Shown piece after piece: positions 32,422 through 41,973 of a stretch of 44,396 nucleotides of DNA. The notes under the pieces are model-generated. The model worked only from the letters and a program-made list of their open reading frames with translations. It was not told the DNA's origin and made no database searches. A program made the translations under genes and the position numbers. Positions within the stretch are counted from its first letter, which is position 1; every line of letters begins with the position of its first letter. Source of the DNA: Candidatus Omnitrophota bacterium (GTDB lineage Bacteria > Omnitrophota > Gorgyraeia > 2-01-FULL-45-10); NCBI GenBank assembly GCA_016929115.1, contig JAFGJL010000009.1, positions 1 to 44,396 of the forward strand. Reading direction: 5' to 3'.

Positions 32422-33162
32422 ATGCTATTAAAAGAACGTGTGGCGATAGTCACGGGCGGCGCGCGCGGCATAGGCAGGGAGATAGCCCTTCTGCTTGCCC
32501 GGGAAGGCGCGGACCTGGCGATCTGTGACGTCAACGAGGTAGTGCTCGACGCGACCAAGAAGGAGGTCGAAGCGTCCGGCCGCAAATGTCTCGCCGAGAC
32601 CGTCGACGTGACGAAAGCCGACCAGGTCGAGGATTTCGTCCAAAAAACGCTTGACAAATTTGGCAAAATCGATATACTGATAAACAATGCCGGCATAACG
32701 AGGGACGGACTTCTCGTCAGGATGTCGGAGGCCGATTGGGACGCGGTACTGAACGTGAACTTAAAAGGCGCGTTCAACTGCACCAAGTCGGTCGCGAAGA
32801 TCATGATGAAACAGCGCGATGGCAGGATAGTGAACATCGCCTCCATCATAGGAATAATGGGCAATGCCGGTCAGGCCAACTACGCCGCTTCGAAGGGAGG
32901 GCTGATAGCGCTCACGAAGACGGTGGCTAAGGAGCTGGGCTCAAGGAATGTAAGGGTGAACGCGGTAGCGCCCGGGTTCATCCAGACGGACATGACGGCA
33001 AAGCTCTCTGAAGACACGAAGAACACGATGCTTAAACTCATACCGCTCGGAGCGCTCGGCACGGCGAAGGACGTAGCCAATATCGTGCTGTTCCTGGCAA
33101 GCGATAATTCCGCATATATAACCGGTCAGGTAGTGCAGGTCGACGGCGGCATGGTAATGTAG
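32422..33162 (+). CDS. fabG: 3-oxoacyl-ACP reductase
   Basis: FabG reduces 3-oxoacyl-ACP with NADPH in fatty-acid elongation. The 246-residue short-chain dehydrogenase has the cofactor loop [16 protein letters not shown], and the catalytic S141, Y154 and K158 (YxxxK in NYAASKGG). The C-terminal DGGMVM ending is typical of FabG. It is the first gene after the promoter at 32364 and is followed by acpP and fabF, which supports a role in fatty-acid synthesis over other SDR reactions. Confidence 0.95.
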   Translation: MLLKERVAIVTGGARGIGREIALLLAREGADLAICDVNEVVLDATKKEVEASGRKCLAETVDVTKADQVEDFVQKTLDKFGKIDILINNAGITRDGLLVRMSEADWDAVLNVNLKGAFNCTKSVAKIMMKQRDGRIVNIASIIGIMGNAGQANYAASKGGLIALTKTVAKELGSRNVRVNAVAPGFIQTDMTAKLSEDTKNTMLKLIPLGALGTAKDVANIVLFLASDNSAYITGQVVQVDGGMVM

Positions 33163-33186
33163 TAAAGTGGGAAAAGGCATTTTAAT

Positions 33187-33236
33187 ATAACCCCTCGACG
33201 CGGCCTGATGTTGGCTGACAGCCTTGCTCGGGGTTA
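33187..33236. repeat. dispersed 50-bp hairpin element (copy 1)
   Basis: ATAACCCCTCGACGCGGC..., ending CAGCCTTGCTCGGGGTTA. The ends TAACCCC/GGGGTTA pair as a stem. A second copy lies in opposite orientation at 43537-43584 with only a few mismatches. The adjacent GGTGAGCGAGCGAAGCGAGTCGAACC (33238-33263) is a further inverted-repeat word between fabG and acpP. Confidence 0.8.
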
Positions 33237-33278
33237 TGGTGAGCGAGCGAAGCGAGTCGAACCATAAAAGGAGGAAAA

Positions 33279-33521
33279 ATGGCAGTATCTCAGGACAAGA
33301 TAAGGCAGATCATTGCGGATCAACTCGGTGTGAAGAAGGAAGAAGTCACTGATAGCGCGAAATTCGTCGATGATTTGGGTGCCGATTCGCTCGACACGGT
33401 CGAGCTCGTAATGGCGTTGGAAGAAGAATTCGGTATCGAGATCCCGGACGAGGACGCTGAAAAGCTCGCTACTGTCGGGGACGCTCTGAGATACATCGAG
33501 GAGAAGAGCGGCGGTAAATAG
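33279..33521 (+). CDS. acpP: acyl carrier protein
   Basis: An 80-residue acidic four-helix carrier. S37 in [19 protein letters not shown] is the 4'-phosphopantetheine attachment site. [22 protein letters not shown] is the classical helix III region. A perfect AAGGAGG ribosome site lies just before the ATG, consistent with high expression. It carries the growing acyl chain in fatty-acid synthesis; fabF follows after 6 bases. Confidence 0.98.
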   Translation: MAVSQDKIRQIIADQLGVKKEEVTDSAKFVDDLGADSLDTVELVMALEEEFGIEIPDEDAEKLATVGDALRYIEEKSGGK

Positions 33522-33527
33522 ATCGCC

Positions 33528-34784
33528 ATGCTTAAAAAAAGACGCGTTGTTGTCACGGGTCTTGGCACTATCTCCCCGATAGGCAATACGGTACAAGATT
33601 TCTGGGATTCGATCCTTAAAGGTAAAAGCGGCGTAAAACGCCTTACGTGCTTTGATCCCACGTACTTCACTTCCAAGATAGGGGCCGAAGTAAAGAACTT
33701 CGACCCCTCTCTTTATTTATCGGCCAAAGATACAAGGCGTATGGACCGTTTCGTGCAGTTCGCGGTCGCCGCCGCCAAGATGGCGATAGCCGATTCTAAG
33801 ATCGACCTGGATAAGACGGACCGGAACAGGGCGGGCGTCATGGTCGGTTCCGGTATCGGCGGCCTGCATACCATCGAAAAAGAATATACACAGTATCTTG
33901 CGTTGGGCCACGAGAAGGGCCCTGACCGCATATCGCCTTTCCTCATCCCGATGCTTATCGTCAACATGGCTTCGGGCCAGATATCCATCCAGTGCGGCCT
34001 TAAAGGGCCAAACTCCGCGGTCGCGACCGCCTGCGCCACAGGGAACCATGCCATAGGCGACGCGTTCAGGATCGTCCAGAGGGACGAGGCCGACATGATG
34101 ATCGCGGGCGGGGCCGAGGCGGCGATAACCTTCGCCGGTTTCGGCGGGTTCTGCGCCCTGAAGGCCCTCTCGACGCGCAACGATGAGCCGGAGAGGGCGT
34201 CGAGGCCTTTCGACAAGAACCGCGACGGCTTCATCATGGGAGAGGGCTCCGGCATCGTCGTCCTGGAGGAGATGGAGCACGCCATGAAGCGCAACGCGCC
34301 GATCTACTGCGAGGTGATCGGCTACGGCATGAGCGGCGACGCCTACCACATGACGGCGCCCGACCCGGAAGCCGACGGAGCGACGCGGTGCATGGTGGCT
34401 TCAGTAAAGGATGCCGGCGTAAAGCCCGAAGAGGTGGATTACATAAACGCCCACGGCACATCTACGGTCTATAACGACAAGATAGAGACATTGGCCATAA
34501 AGAAGGTGTTCGGCGCGCACGCCAAGAAGCTGGCGGTGAGCTCCACGAAATCTGTTATGGGACACCTATTGGGAGCGGCGGGCGGCGTAGAGATGATCGT
34601 ATGCGCACTGGCGATAAAGCACGGCATAATGCCTCCGACCATCAACTATGAGACCCCGGATCCGGATTGCGACCTGGACTACGTCCCCAACACGCCGCGC
34701 GCCGCAAAGATCGGCGTTGCGATGTCCAATTCGCTGGGCTTCGGCGGCCACAATGCGACACTGGTAGTGAGGAAGTTCACGTAA
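33528..34784 (+). CDS. fabF: 3-oxoacyl-ACP synthase II
   Basis: FabF elongates acyl-ACP with malonyl-ACP. The 418-residue condensing enzyme carries the catalytic C169 ([11 protein letters not shown]), H309 (NAHGTST) and H346 (MGHLLGAAG) of the KAS I/II triad, plus the C-terminal [10 protein letters not shown] loop. Length is typical. It follows acpP by 6 bases and is followed after 57 bases by an acyl-CoA dehydrogenase gene. Confidence 0.97.
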   Translation: MLKKRRVVVTGLGTISPIGNTVQDFWDSILKGKSGVKRLTCFDPTYFTSKIGAEVKNFDPSLYLSAKDTRRMDRFVQFAVAAAKMAIADSKIDLDKTDRNRAGVMVGSGIGGLHTIEKEYTQYLALGHEKGPDRISPFLIPMLIVNMASGQISIQCGLKGPNSAVATACATGNHAIGDAFRIVQRDEADMMIAGGAEAAITFAGFGGFCALKALSTRNDEPERASRPFDKNRDGFIMGEGSGIVVLEEMEHAMKRNAPIYCEVIGYGMSGDAYHMTAPDPEADGATRCMVASVKDAGVKPEEVDYINAHGTSTVYNDKIETLAIKKVFGAHAKKLAVSSTKSVMGHLLGAAGGVEMIVCALAIKHGIMPPTINYETPDPDCDLDYVPNTPRAAKIGVAMSNSLGFGGHNATLVVRKFT

Positions 34785-34841
34785 TAACGGCCTTTCACAC
34801 GGTATTCCCGCTCGCATCACCAATTAATAAGGAGCAATCTC

Positions 34842-35990
34842 ATGGATTATCTTTTAAACGAACAGCAGAAGATGGTAAGGGACCTGGCGCGCCAGATCGC
34901 GCAGGAGAAGATCAAGCCGGTCGCCGCGCACTATGACGAGACCGAAGAGTTCGCCTGGCCCATCATGAAGGTCCTTGCCGAAAGCGATATATTCGGCATT
35001 TACATCCCCGAGCAGTACGGTGGACTCGGCGGCGGCATAATGGAGATGTGCCTCGCGACCGAGGAGTTGTCGCGGGCTTGCGGCGCCATAGCGCTCGGTT
35101 TCGCGGGCACGGCGCTTGGCACGTTCCCGATACTTTTATACGGAAACGACGAACAGAAGAAGAAGTACCTGCCGGCCATCGCTAAGGGCAAGATCGCGGC
35201 GTTCTGTATCACCGAGGCGGAAGCGGGTTCTGACGCGGGGAGCATAAAGACGAGCGCAAAAAAAGACGGCGACCACTACATACTGAACGGTACGAAGCAG
35301 TGGATCACGAACGCCGGCGAGGCCGAGATCTATACGGTCATCGCTATGACCGACAAGACGAAGGGCGCCCGCGGGGCGAGCGCTTTTATAGTCGAAAAAG
35401 GGATGAAGGGTGTGGATTTCGGCGCTAAAGAAAAAAAGCTGGGCATCAGGGCGTCCGCGACCCGCGAGGTCATATTCACCGACTGCAAGGTACCAAAGGA
35501 GAACTTGATATCTAAAGAGGGCATGGGCTTCATCGCGGCGATGAAGACGTTCGACAACTCCCGGCCGGGCGTCGCCGCGCAGGCCCTAGGCATAGCGCAG
35601 GGCGCGCTCGACGCCGCGCTTGATTATTCGACCAAGCGCATCCAGTTCGGCCAGCCGATATCGAGCTTTCAGGCCATCCAGCATATGCTTGCCGACATGG
35701 CGATGCAGATAGAAGCCACGCGGGCGCTTATCTATGCCACGGCTCGTATGATAGACGCGGGCGTAAAGGACATAGCGAAGGAGTCCTCGATGACGAAGTG
35801 CCTTGCCGGGGATGTCGCGATGAAGGTCGCGACGGACGCGGTCCAGATATTCGGCGGTTACGGCTACATGAGGGAGTACCCGGTAGAGAAGTTCATGCGC
35901 GACGCGAAGATCACGCAGATCTACGAGGGCACGAACCAGATACAGCGCAACGTCATTGCCGCGCATCTGATCAAAGGGACGAAGAAGTAG
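34842..35990 (+). CDS. acyl-CoA dehydrogenase
   Basis: A 382-residue FAD enzyme of the acyl-CoA dehydrogenase family, with FCITEAEAGSDAGS, WITNAGEA, the FAD/CoA segments RIQFGQPISSFQ and IFGGYGYMREYPVEK, and predicted catalytic base E362 in IYEGTNQIQR. The glutamate at this place matches short/medium-chain and butyryl-CoA types. These enzymes pass electrons to EtfAB, which is encoded next. Close linkage to fabG-acpP-fabF and the ferredoxin-type EtfA suggests it could run in the reducing (enoyl to acyl) direction. Substrate chain length is not visible. Confidence 0.94.
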   Translation: MDYLLNEQQKMVRDLARQIAQEKIKPVAAHYDETEEFAWPIMKVLAESDIFGIYIPEQYGGLGGGIMEMCLATEELSRACGAIALGFAGTALGTFPILLYGNDEQKKKYLPAIAKGKIAAFCITEAEAGSDAGSIKTSAKKDGDHYILNGTKQWITNAGEAEIYTVIAMTDKTKGARGASAFIVEKGMKGVDFGAKEKKLGIRASATREVIFTDCKVPKENLISKEGMGFIAAMKTFDNSRPGVAAQALGIAQGALDAALDYSTKRIQFGQPISSFQAIQHMLADMAMQIEATRALIYATARMIDAGVKDIAKESSMTKCLAGDVAMKVATDAVQIFGGYGYMREYPVEKFMRDAKITQIYEGTNQIQRNVIAAHLIKGTKK

Positions 35991-36078
35991 CGTATAGCGG
36001 ATAGCGTTTAGCGTATAGGGTGAGCTTGCAAAAACTTTTCCTATACGCTATACGCTCCACGCTAAACGCTAAAACTTG
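35988..36078. repeat. intergenic hairpin repeat, family C (TAGCGTATAG type)
   Basis: Begins in the stop codon of the acyl-CoA dehydrogenase with TAGCGTATAGCGG. AGCGTTTAGCG (36003-36013) pairs with CGCTAAACGCT (36060-36070), and AGCGTATAGG (36010-36019) with CCTATACGCT (36040-36049). It ends GCTAAAACTTG, like family A, but uses a different core word. Confidence 0.85.
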
Positions 36079-36086
36079 CATAATAT

Positions 36087-36869
36087 ATGAACATTATAGT
36101 CTGCATAAAGCAGGTGCCGAATACGACGGATGTGAAGATAGACCCGGTCACGAACACGCTTATCCGTGACGGCGTCGAGAGCGTCATCAATCCGTTCGAC
36201 GCTTACGCTATCGAGGAAGGCGTGCGCCTGAAAGAACGGTTCGGCGGCAAGGTCACCGTTATAACGATGGGGCCTCCGCAAGCGGACAAAGCGCTCAGGG
36301 AAGCGATATCTCTGGGCTGCGACGAGGCTATACTTGTGAGCGACCGCAAGTTCGCCGGCAGCGATACCTGGGCCACCAGCTATACGCTCTCCGCCGCGAT
36401 ACGGAAGATCGGCGCGTTCGATGTCATCATATGCGGTAAGCAGGCCTCGGACGGCGATACCGCCCAGGTCGGCCCCGGCATATCGACACATCTCGACATA
36501 CCGCAGGTCACCTATGTAAAGAAGATAGAGGAGATATCGGAAAACAAGGCAAAGGTGGAGCGGATGACGGAAGAGGGCTATGATGTCGTAGAGACGCCGC
36601 TTCCATGCCTCTTAACGGTAGTAAAAGAGATCAATACTCCGCGCATGCCTTCTTTGAAAGGCATGATGAAGTCAAAGAGCGCCCAGATCGTGCAGTGGAA
36701 AGCCGAAGAGATCGAGGCCGATCCCAAGAGTTTAGGCTTGGACGGTTCTCCTACGCGTGTCGTGAAGATATTCACGCCGCCGCCGCGGAAGGGTGGGGAG
36801 ATGCTGTCGGGAGATGCGGCTGATGTAGCCGTGAAACTCGCCGGTCTTTTGAAGGACGTTGTTGTTTAG
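36087..36869 (+). CDS. etfB: electron transfer flavoprotein beta subunit
   Basis: A 260-residue EtfB beginning NIIVCIKQVPNTTDVKID, with INPFDAYAIEEGVRLKE, VTVITMGPPQADKALREA and CGKQASDGDTAQVGP segments diagnostic of the family. EtfB binds AMP, or FAD in bifurcating forms, and docks with acyl-CoA dehydrogenase. It lies after the repeat in the dehydrogenase-etfB spacer and 19 bases before the ferredoxin-fused etfA. Confidence 0.96.
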   Translation: MNIIVCIKQVPNTTDVKIDPVTNTLIRDGVESVINPFDAYAIEEGVRLKERFGGKVTVITMGPPQADKALREAISLGCDEAILVSDRKFAGSDTWATSYTLSAAIRKIGAFDVIICGKQASDGDTAQVGPGISTHLDIPQVTYVKKIEEISENKAKVERMTEEGYDVVETPLPCLLTVVKEINTPRMPSLKGMMKSKSAQIVQWKAEEIEADPKSLGLDGSPTRVVKIFTPPPRKGGEMLSGDAADVAVKLAGLLKDVVV

Positions 36870-36888
36870 TTGACGGTTGACGGTAAAA

Positions 36889-38091
36889 ATGGCAAATGAG
36901 ATTAAGATAATTTTGGAAAAGTGCGTGGGATGCACGCTCTGTGTAAAATCCTGCCCGTTTGGCGCGATCTCGATGGCAAATAAGAAGGCGGTCATCGACC
37001 TCGGAAAATGCACGCTCTGCGGGGCCTGTGTAGATATATGCAAGTTCAAGGCCATCGAGCTGAAAAAAGGCGTCGTCGCCAAAAAGGATCTGAAGGCCTA
37101 TAGGGACGTGTGGGTCTTCTGCGAGCAGAAGAAGGGCGTCATCCAGTCTATATCCTATGAGCTTCTGGGCGAAGGGAAGAAACTCGCCAAAAAACTGGGA
37201 GGCAAGCTCTGCGCGGTCATCCTCGGAGAGGGCGTTTCCTCTAAGGTCGACGAACTTTCGGCGCGAGGCACCGACAAGGTCTATCTTGTCGATTCGCCGC
37301 ACCTTAAGTACTACCAAGACGACCCTTATACGAACGTGCTCGTGGATCTCGTCAAAGAGCACAAGCCAGAAGTATTGCTGTGCGGGGCCACGACCATAGG
37401 CAGGAGCCTCATATCGCGCGTCGCGGTGAAGGTAGACGCCGGCCTCACGGCGGATTGCACGGGCCTGGATATCGACGAGAAAGAGCGGCTTCTTCTCCAG
37501 ACGCGTCCGGCCTTCGGCGGCAATATCATGGCGACCATCATAACGCCGAACCACAGGCCGCAGATGGCCACGGTGCGGCATAAGGTCATGAAGGAAGCGG
37601 AGATCCACAAGTCCCACAAAGCCGAGGTCATCAGAAAGACCTACCCTGAGGCGCTTCTGGTTTCGCGGACAAAACTTCTCGACATCATCGAGGAGATAGA
37701 GGAGACCGTGAACCTGTCCGAGGCCGACATCATCGTATCGGGAGGCCGGGGCCTGGGAGGGCCGGAGAACTTCGCTATCGTGAAGGATCTCGCCATGGTG
37801 CTGGGCGGGGCGGTCGGCTCTTCGCGCGCGGCTGTCGACGCGGGCTGGATGCCTTACTCGCACCAGGTCGGCCAGACAGGGAAGACCGTGTGCCCGAAGC
37901 TCTACATCGCGTGCGGCATCAGCGGCCAGATACAGCATCTGATAGGAATGCAGTCCTCAAAGGTGATCGTCGCGATCAATAAAGATCCCGATGCGCCGAT
38001 ATTCAAGGTAGCCACTTACGGCATAGTGGGCGACGTCTTCGAAGCCGTCCCCGCGCTCACGAAAGAATTCCGCAAGATCCTCAAAAAGTAA
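36889..38091 (+). CDS. etfA: ferredoxin-fused electron transfer flavoprotein alpha subunit
   Basis: A 400-residue EtfA with an extra N-terminal 2x[4Fe-4S] ferredoxin domain. C12, C15, C18 and C22, and C41, C44, C47 and C51, are in canonical CxxCxxCxxxC spacing. EtfA proper follows from about residue 65, with the C-terminal FAD site SGGRGLGG, GSSRAAVDAGW, HQVGQTGKTV, GISGQIQH and INKDPDAPIF. This architecture is known from CarE and LctC of Acetobacterium, which take part in flavin-based electron bifurcation. The start is the ATG at 36889; a TTG at 36877 is the alternative. Confidence 0.95.
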   Translation: MANEIKIILEKCVGCTLCVKSCPFGAISMANKKAVIDLGKCTLCGACVDICKFKAIELKKGVVAKKDLKAYRDVWVFCEQKKGVIQSISYELLGEGKKLAKKLGGKLCAVILGEGVSSKVDELSARGTDKVYLVDSPHLKYYQDDPYTNVLVDLVKEHKPEVLLCGATTIGRSLISRVAVKVDAGLTADCTGLDIDEKERLLLQTRPAFGGNIMATIITPNHRPQMATVRHKVMKEAEIHKSHKAEVIRKTYPEALLVSRTKLLDIIEEIEETVNLSEADIIVSGGRGLGGPENFAIVKDLAMVLGGAVGSSRAAVDAGWMPYSHQVGQTGKTVCPKLYIACGISGQIQHLIGMQSSKVIVAINKDPDAPIFKVATYGIVGDVFEAVPALTKEFRKILKK

Positions 38092-38194
38092 GCTCCCTAT
38101 TTGTAACTTCTAACAATTTTCGTATAATACCTTAATTATAACGTTTATACCTTTGGCAGGCTGTGATATCCCTTCATTATTTTTTATATTCGAC

Positions 38195-38222
38195 TTGACT
38201 TTTTGCAATCCTGTGATATACT
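38195..38222 (+). promoter_or_regulatory. sigma70 promoter of smc
   Basis: TTGACT (38195-38200), 16-base spacer, TATACT (38217-38222), in a 214-base A/T-rich spacer. Downstream GTTATC (38271-38276) and GATAAC (38288-38293) form a small inverted repeat just before the start codon. The rest of the spacer shows no gene. Confidence 0.65.
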
Positions 38223-38305
38223 TTATTACAAATTAGTACTCTATCTGTTGTTTTATACCTATTCATTTTCGTTATCATATTTTATACGATAACATTTAGG
38301 TCGAA

Positions 38306-41300
38306 ATGTATTTTAAATCCCTTGAGATCGTAGGGTTTAAATCGTTTGCCGATAAGACGAAGCTCAATTTCGAGCCCGGCGTCACCGCGATAGTCGGGCC
38401 GAACGGCTGCGGCAAATCCAATATCGCCGACGCGATAAGGTGGGTGCTCGGCGAGCAATCCTCGAAGAGCCTCAGGGCATCGAGGATGGAAGACGTCATC
38501 TTCAACGGCACCGATACCAAGGAGCCGATCAATTTCGCGGAAGTCTCCCTCATACTTTCCAACGACAAGCGCATCCTCCCCATAGACTATGACGAGGTCA
38601 CCATATCGCGCCGCTTGTTCCGGTCAGGCGATACCGAATACCTTTTAAATAAGACCCCCGTGAGGCTCAAGGACATCAACGAGCTCCTTATGGGCACCGG
38701 CATCGGCACGGAGAGCTACTCCATCATCGAGCAGGGAAAGATGGACCTCATCCTGAGCTCCAAGCCCGAGGACAGGCGCTATGTTTTCGAGGAGGCCAGC
38801 GGCATCACCAAGTATAAGGCAAAGAAGAAAGAGGCGCTCAGGAAACTGGAGCAGACGGAACAGAACCTGTTGCGTATCAACGATATCATAACAGAGGTAA
38901 AGCGCCAGATCACCTCCATAGAGCGGCAGGCGAGAAAGGCCGAACGCTACAAGGTCGATTTTGACAAACTGAAGGAATTGGAGCTAAAGCTCTCGTTCTT
39001 CGATTACAGGAACATCAAGACAGAAGAGAAGACCTTTTCCGTGGAGGGAGGGGACTTGCGGGAGAGGGAAAAGGAGCTGAACACGGAGATAAATTCCCTT
39101 GCTGTCAAGATATCCGATTACCGGCAGTCGCTTAACGATATCAACCAGCGTGTCGCGGACCTGAAGGCGAAGCAGGCGGACCTCTCGAGCTCGTTCAATA
39201 TCAACGCCCAGAAGGCCGGGATCAACAAGGAAAGGATCGCCGAGGCGCACCAGTCACGGGAGGCCCTCTCGAAAGAGATAGTCTTGTTGCGGGAGAAGAT
39301 CGCCGTCGCTCAGGTCTCGGTCCAGAAGCTGGAGGCGGACCTCGCGAAGATCAGCACCGACAGGGATGTCAAGCAGAAGGCGGTCGAGGAAAAGGAATCG
39401 CTGCAGAGCAGCCTGTCCCGGGAGATCGCCGAGATAGAAGAGAAGGCCAAGACCGGCAAGACGCAGATAGTCGATTACCTCGCCAAAGAGACCCATATAA
39501 AGAACGACCTCATAAAGCTGGGCGCGGACATACAGAACAAGAAGGCGCGCCATCGCAGGCTGGGCATCGAAAAAGAGACGGTCCAGAAAGAGCTGGACTC
39601 TGTGGCCCAGGTGCTTGCCGTGATCGTCAAGGAATTTGAGGAAGCTGAACGCAAGATAACCGAGGCGCGCTCGCACCTGGAGGCGAAAGAAGCCGCCAGC
39701 CAGTCGGTCATCTCCGATATAAGGTCCCTGGAATCGCGCATAGCCGAGCAGGAGAACAGGAGGGCGGGCCTAAGGTCGAAGATAGAGGTACTTGACGACA
39801 TGGTCAAGAAGCATGAAGGCTTCAAGCAGGGCGTCAAGAACCTTCTCCTTAAGACAAGCGAGGCCGGATCTCCCGGTTTTGGCATCCGGGGCGTCCTGGC
39901 CGACCTCATAAAGGTCGAGAGCGGGTATGAAGCTATCGTGAGCGCATTCCTGGGCGATGACGCGCAGGTCCTTATAACCGATACAGACCAAGACGCCGCG
40001 AACGCCATAGAATATCTAAGACAGAACAAGTTGGGCAAGGCCTCATTCGTATCTCTTCAAGCGCTCGCCGGGACCGGTATTCCGGCCGGCCCGAACGGCG
40101 CTTCGCTTCCCTCCGGACTTTCCGTCCTTAAAGGCTTTGTGAAGACTGACGCCGCTTACGCGTCCGTTATCGAACACTTTTTCGGCAACGCGTACCTGAC
40201 GGACGCGCCGGAACAGGGTTTGAAGGACCTGGATATTCCGGGCGATACGGCCGTCGTGAACCGGAGCGGCACAGTATACAGGGACAACACCTTTTCTGGC
40301 GGTAGCTCGTTGGACAATGATGATTCGATCCTGATAGGACGCGTTGACAGGCTTGAGGCGATGAAGTCCGAGCTGGCGGGCGTGGAAGAAGGGATAGCAA
40401 GGCTTATCGCGGAGCGCGAAGAGAAGGATAAGGCCGCCGAAAGCCTGAAGAGCGAGATAGAGGCGCTCGAAAGAGGCCTGCATGCCGAAGATGTCAACCT
40501 GGCCAATGTGAAGTCCAGGAGGGACGCGCAGGATGAGATAGTCAAGAAGCTTAAGGACGAGTTCTCGGTCACGGAGCTTGAGCTTGGCGAGGTGCAGCAG
40601 GCGATCGATGACGCGTCCAAGAGAGGAGAGGCGCTGAACAATGAGCTTAACGTCATCGAGCGCGAAAAATCTGATCTGCAGCAGTTCCTGGACGAATCGC
40701 ATAACATGCTGGCAGAGAAGCGCTCGCAGAAGGACAGGGCGGCTCTAGAGACCGTAGCCCTGAGGACCGAAGCGCAATCCCTTGATAAAGAAGAAGGGAG
40801 CCTGAAGAACGGGCTCAACAGGGAGAAGGGTTTCGTCTTCGAGCTTGAGGATAACGTCTTTTCAAAAGAGGGGCTTTCCGAGGAATACGCGCAGAAGGCT
40901 AAATCGCTTGATGAGGAGATAGTAAGTCTTACCGCGCAGAACGAGACCATATCGCGCGACCTTAAGGTGCTGGGCGAGGAGGTATCGAACATAGAGGGCT
41001 CCAGGTCGTCGGTCGTGGACACGCTGAGCGTCGACGAGTTGCAGCTGAAGGACCGCGAAGACGCCCTCGAGTCGCTCAGGAACCAGATACGCGACTTTGA
41101 CGTCAAGAAGACCGAGATCGCCTACAAGAAGACCAGCCTCCAGGAGCGTATCCTCCAGGCTTACAAGATCGACATGGAGAATTTCACGCTTGAACTGGAG
41201 GACAATATCGATTGGGAACCGGTGAAGGCGCAGATAAGCGAGCTGAAAGACAAGCTCGATAAGATGGGGCCTGTCAACCTCGTCGCCATCGACGAGCACA

Positions 41301-41971
41301 AGGAGCTCGAAGAGCGCCACGCGTTCCTGACGCGGCAGCAGGAAGACCTCGCGAACGCCAAAGATTCGCTCTTAAAGGCGATCCAGAAGATCAACAAGAC
41401 CACCAAAGACCTGTTCATCGAGACATTCCAGAAGATACAGGTGGAGTTCAAGAACTTCTTCCGCCTCCTTTTCGGCGGCGGCCAGGCGGAGCTCGTCCTC
41501 ATAGACGAACAGGACATATTGGAATCCGGTATAGAGATCATCGTGAGGCCGCCGGGCAAAAAGCTTCAGAACATCATGCTGCTGTCAGGCGGCGAGAAGG
41601 CCCTGACGGCCATCGCGCTGCTCTTCTCGATCTTCAAGGTAAAGCCGAGCCCGTTCTGCGTACTGGACGAGATCGACGCGCCCCTGGACGAGTCGAATGT
41701 CATCAGGTTCTCGAACGTGCTGAAGGACTTCCTGAAGATATCGCAGTTCATAATAATCACCCATAATAAGCGTACCATAGAGCTTGCTGACGTCATGTAC
41801 GGCATCACGATGCAGGAGAGGGGCGTTTCGAAGATCGTCTCGGTTAAATTCCTCGATAGGAAAAAAGAGGATGTGAAGGAAGAAGTCCCGAAAGCCGCAG
41901 AAGAGAAGGAGAGCGAGCAGGTCCCGCCTGCACGAGCACAGGGGGCGGGACAGGTAAGCGCTTTCGCGTAG
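38306..41971 (+). CDS. smc: chromosome segregation ATPase SMC
   Basis: A 1221-residue condensin ATPase. The N-terminal head has the P-loop GPNGCGKSN (31-39), followed by a coiled coil to about residue 500. The hinge spans about 520-655 (GFGIRGVLADLIKVE to NRSGTVYRDN). A returning coiled coil leads to the C-terminal head, with signature LSGGEKALTA from residue 1093 and Walker B VLDEIDAPLDESN. About 40 charged Lys/Glu/Pro/Ala residues extend beyond the head. It has its own promoter. It converges with the diguanylate cyclase gene, leaving only 2 bases between stops. Confidence 0.98.
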   Translation: MYFKSLEIVGFKSFADKTKLNFEPGVTAIVGPNGCGKSNIADAIRWVLGEQSSKSLRASRMEDVIFNGTDTKEPINFAEVSLILSNDKRILPIDYDEVTISRRLFRSGDTEYLLNKTPVRLKDINELLMGTGIGTESYSIIEQGKMDLILSSKPEDRRYVFEEASGITKYKAKKKEALRKLEQTEQNLLRINDIITEVKRQITSIERQARKAERYKVDFDKLKELELKLSFFDYRNIKTEEKTFSVEGGDLREREKELNTEINSLAVKISDYRQSLNDINQRVADLKAKQADLSSSFNINAQKAGINKERIAEAHQSREALSKEIVLLREKIAVAQVSVQKLEADLAKISTDRDVKQKAVEEKESLQSSLSREIAEIEEKAKTGKTQIVDYLAKETHIKNDLIKLGADIQNKKARHRRLGIEKETVQKELDSVAQVLAVIVKEFEEAERKITEARSHLEAKEAASQSVISDIRSLESRIAEQENRRAGLRSKIEVLDDMVKKHEGFKQGVKNLLLKTSEAGSPGFGIRGVLADLIKVESGYEAIVSAFLGDDAQVLITDTDQDAANAIEYLRQNKLGKASFVSLQALAGTGIPAGPNGASLPSGLSVLKGFVKTDAAYASVIEHFFGNAYLTDAPEQGLKDLDIPGDTAVVNRSGTVYRDNTFSGGSSLDNDDSILIGRVDRLEAMKSELAGVEEGIARLIAEREEKDKAAESLKSEIEALERGLHAEDVNLANVKSRRDAQDEIVKKLKDEFSVTELELGEVQQAIDDASKRGEALNNELNVIEREKSDLQQFLDESHNMLAEKRSQKDRAALETVALRTEAQSLDKEEGSLKNGLNREKGFVFELEDNVFSKEGLSEEYAQKAKSLDEEIVSLTAQNETISRDLKVLGEEVSNIEGSRSSVVDTLSVDELQLKDREDALESLRNQIRDFDVKKTEIAYKKTSLQERILQAYKIDMENFTLELEDNIDWEPVKAQISELKDKLDKMGPVNLVAIDEHKELEERHAFLTRQQEDLANAKDSLLKAIQKINKTTKDLFIETFQKIQVEFKNFFRLLFGGGQAELVLIDEQDILESGIEIIVRPPGKKLQNIMLLSGGEKALTAIALLFSIFKVKPSPFCVLDEIDAPLDESNVIRFSNVLKDFLKISQFIIITHNKRTIELADVMYGITMQERGVSKIVSVKFLDRKKEDVKEEVPKAAEEKESEQVPPARAQGAGQVSAFA

Positions 41972-41973
41972 CT

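Noticed and set aside
36772-37938. Long open frame on the minus strand opposite etfA (388 codons)
   Set aside because: Same shadow effect; the plus-strand EtfA is complete with all cofactor motifs.
40156-41106. Serine-rich open frame opposite smc (316 codons)
   Set aside because: Reverse reading of coiled-coil codons yields low-complexity Ser/Leu sequence; not a gene.
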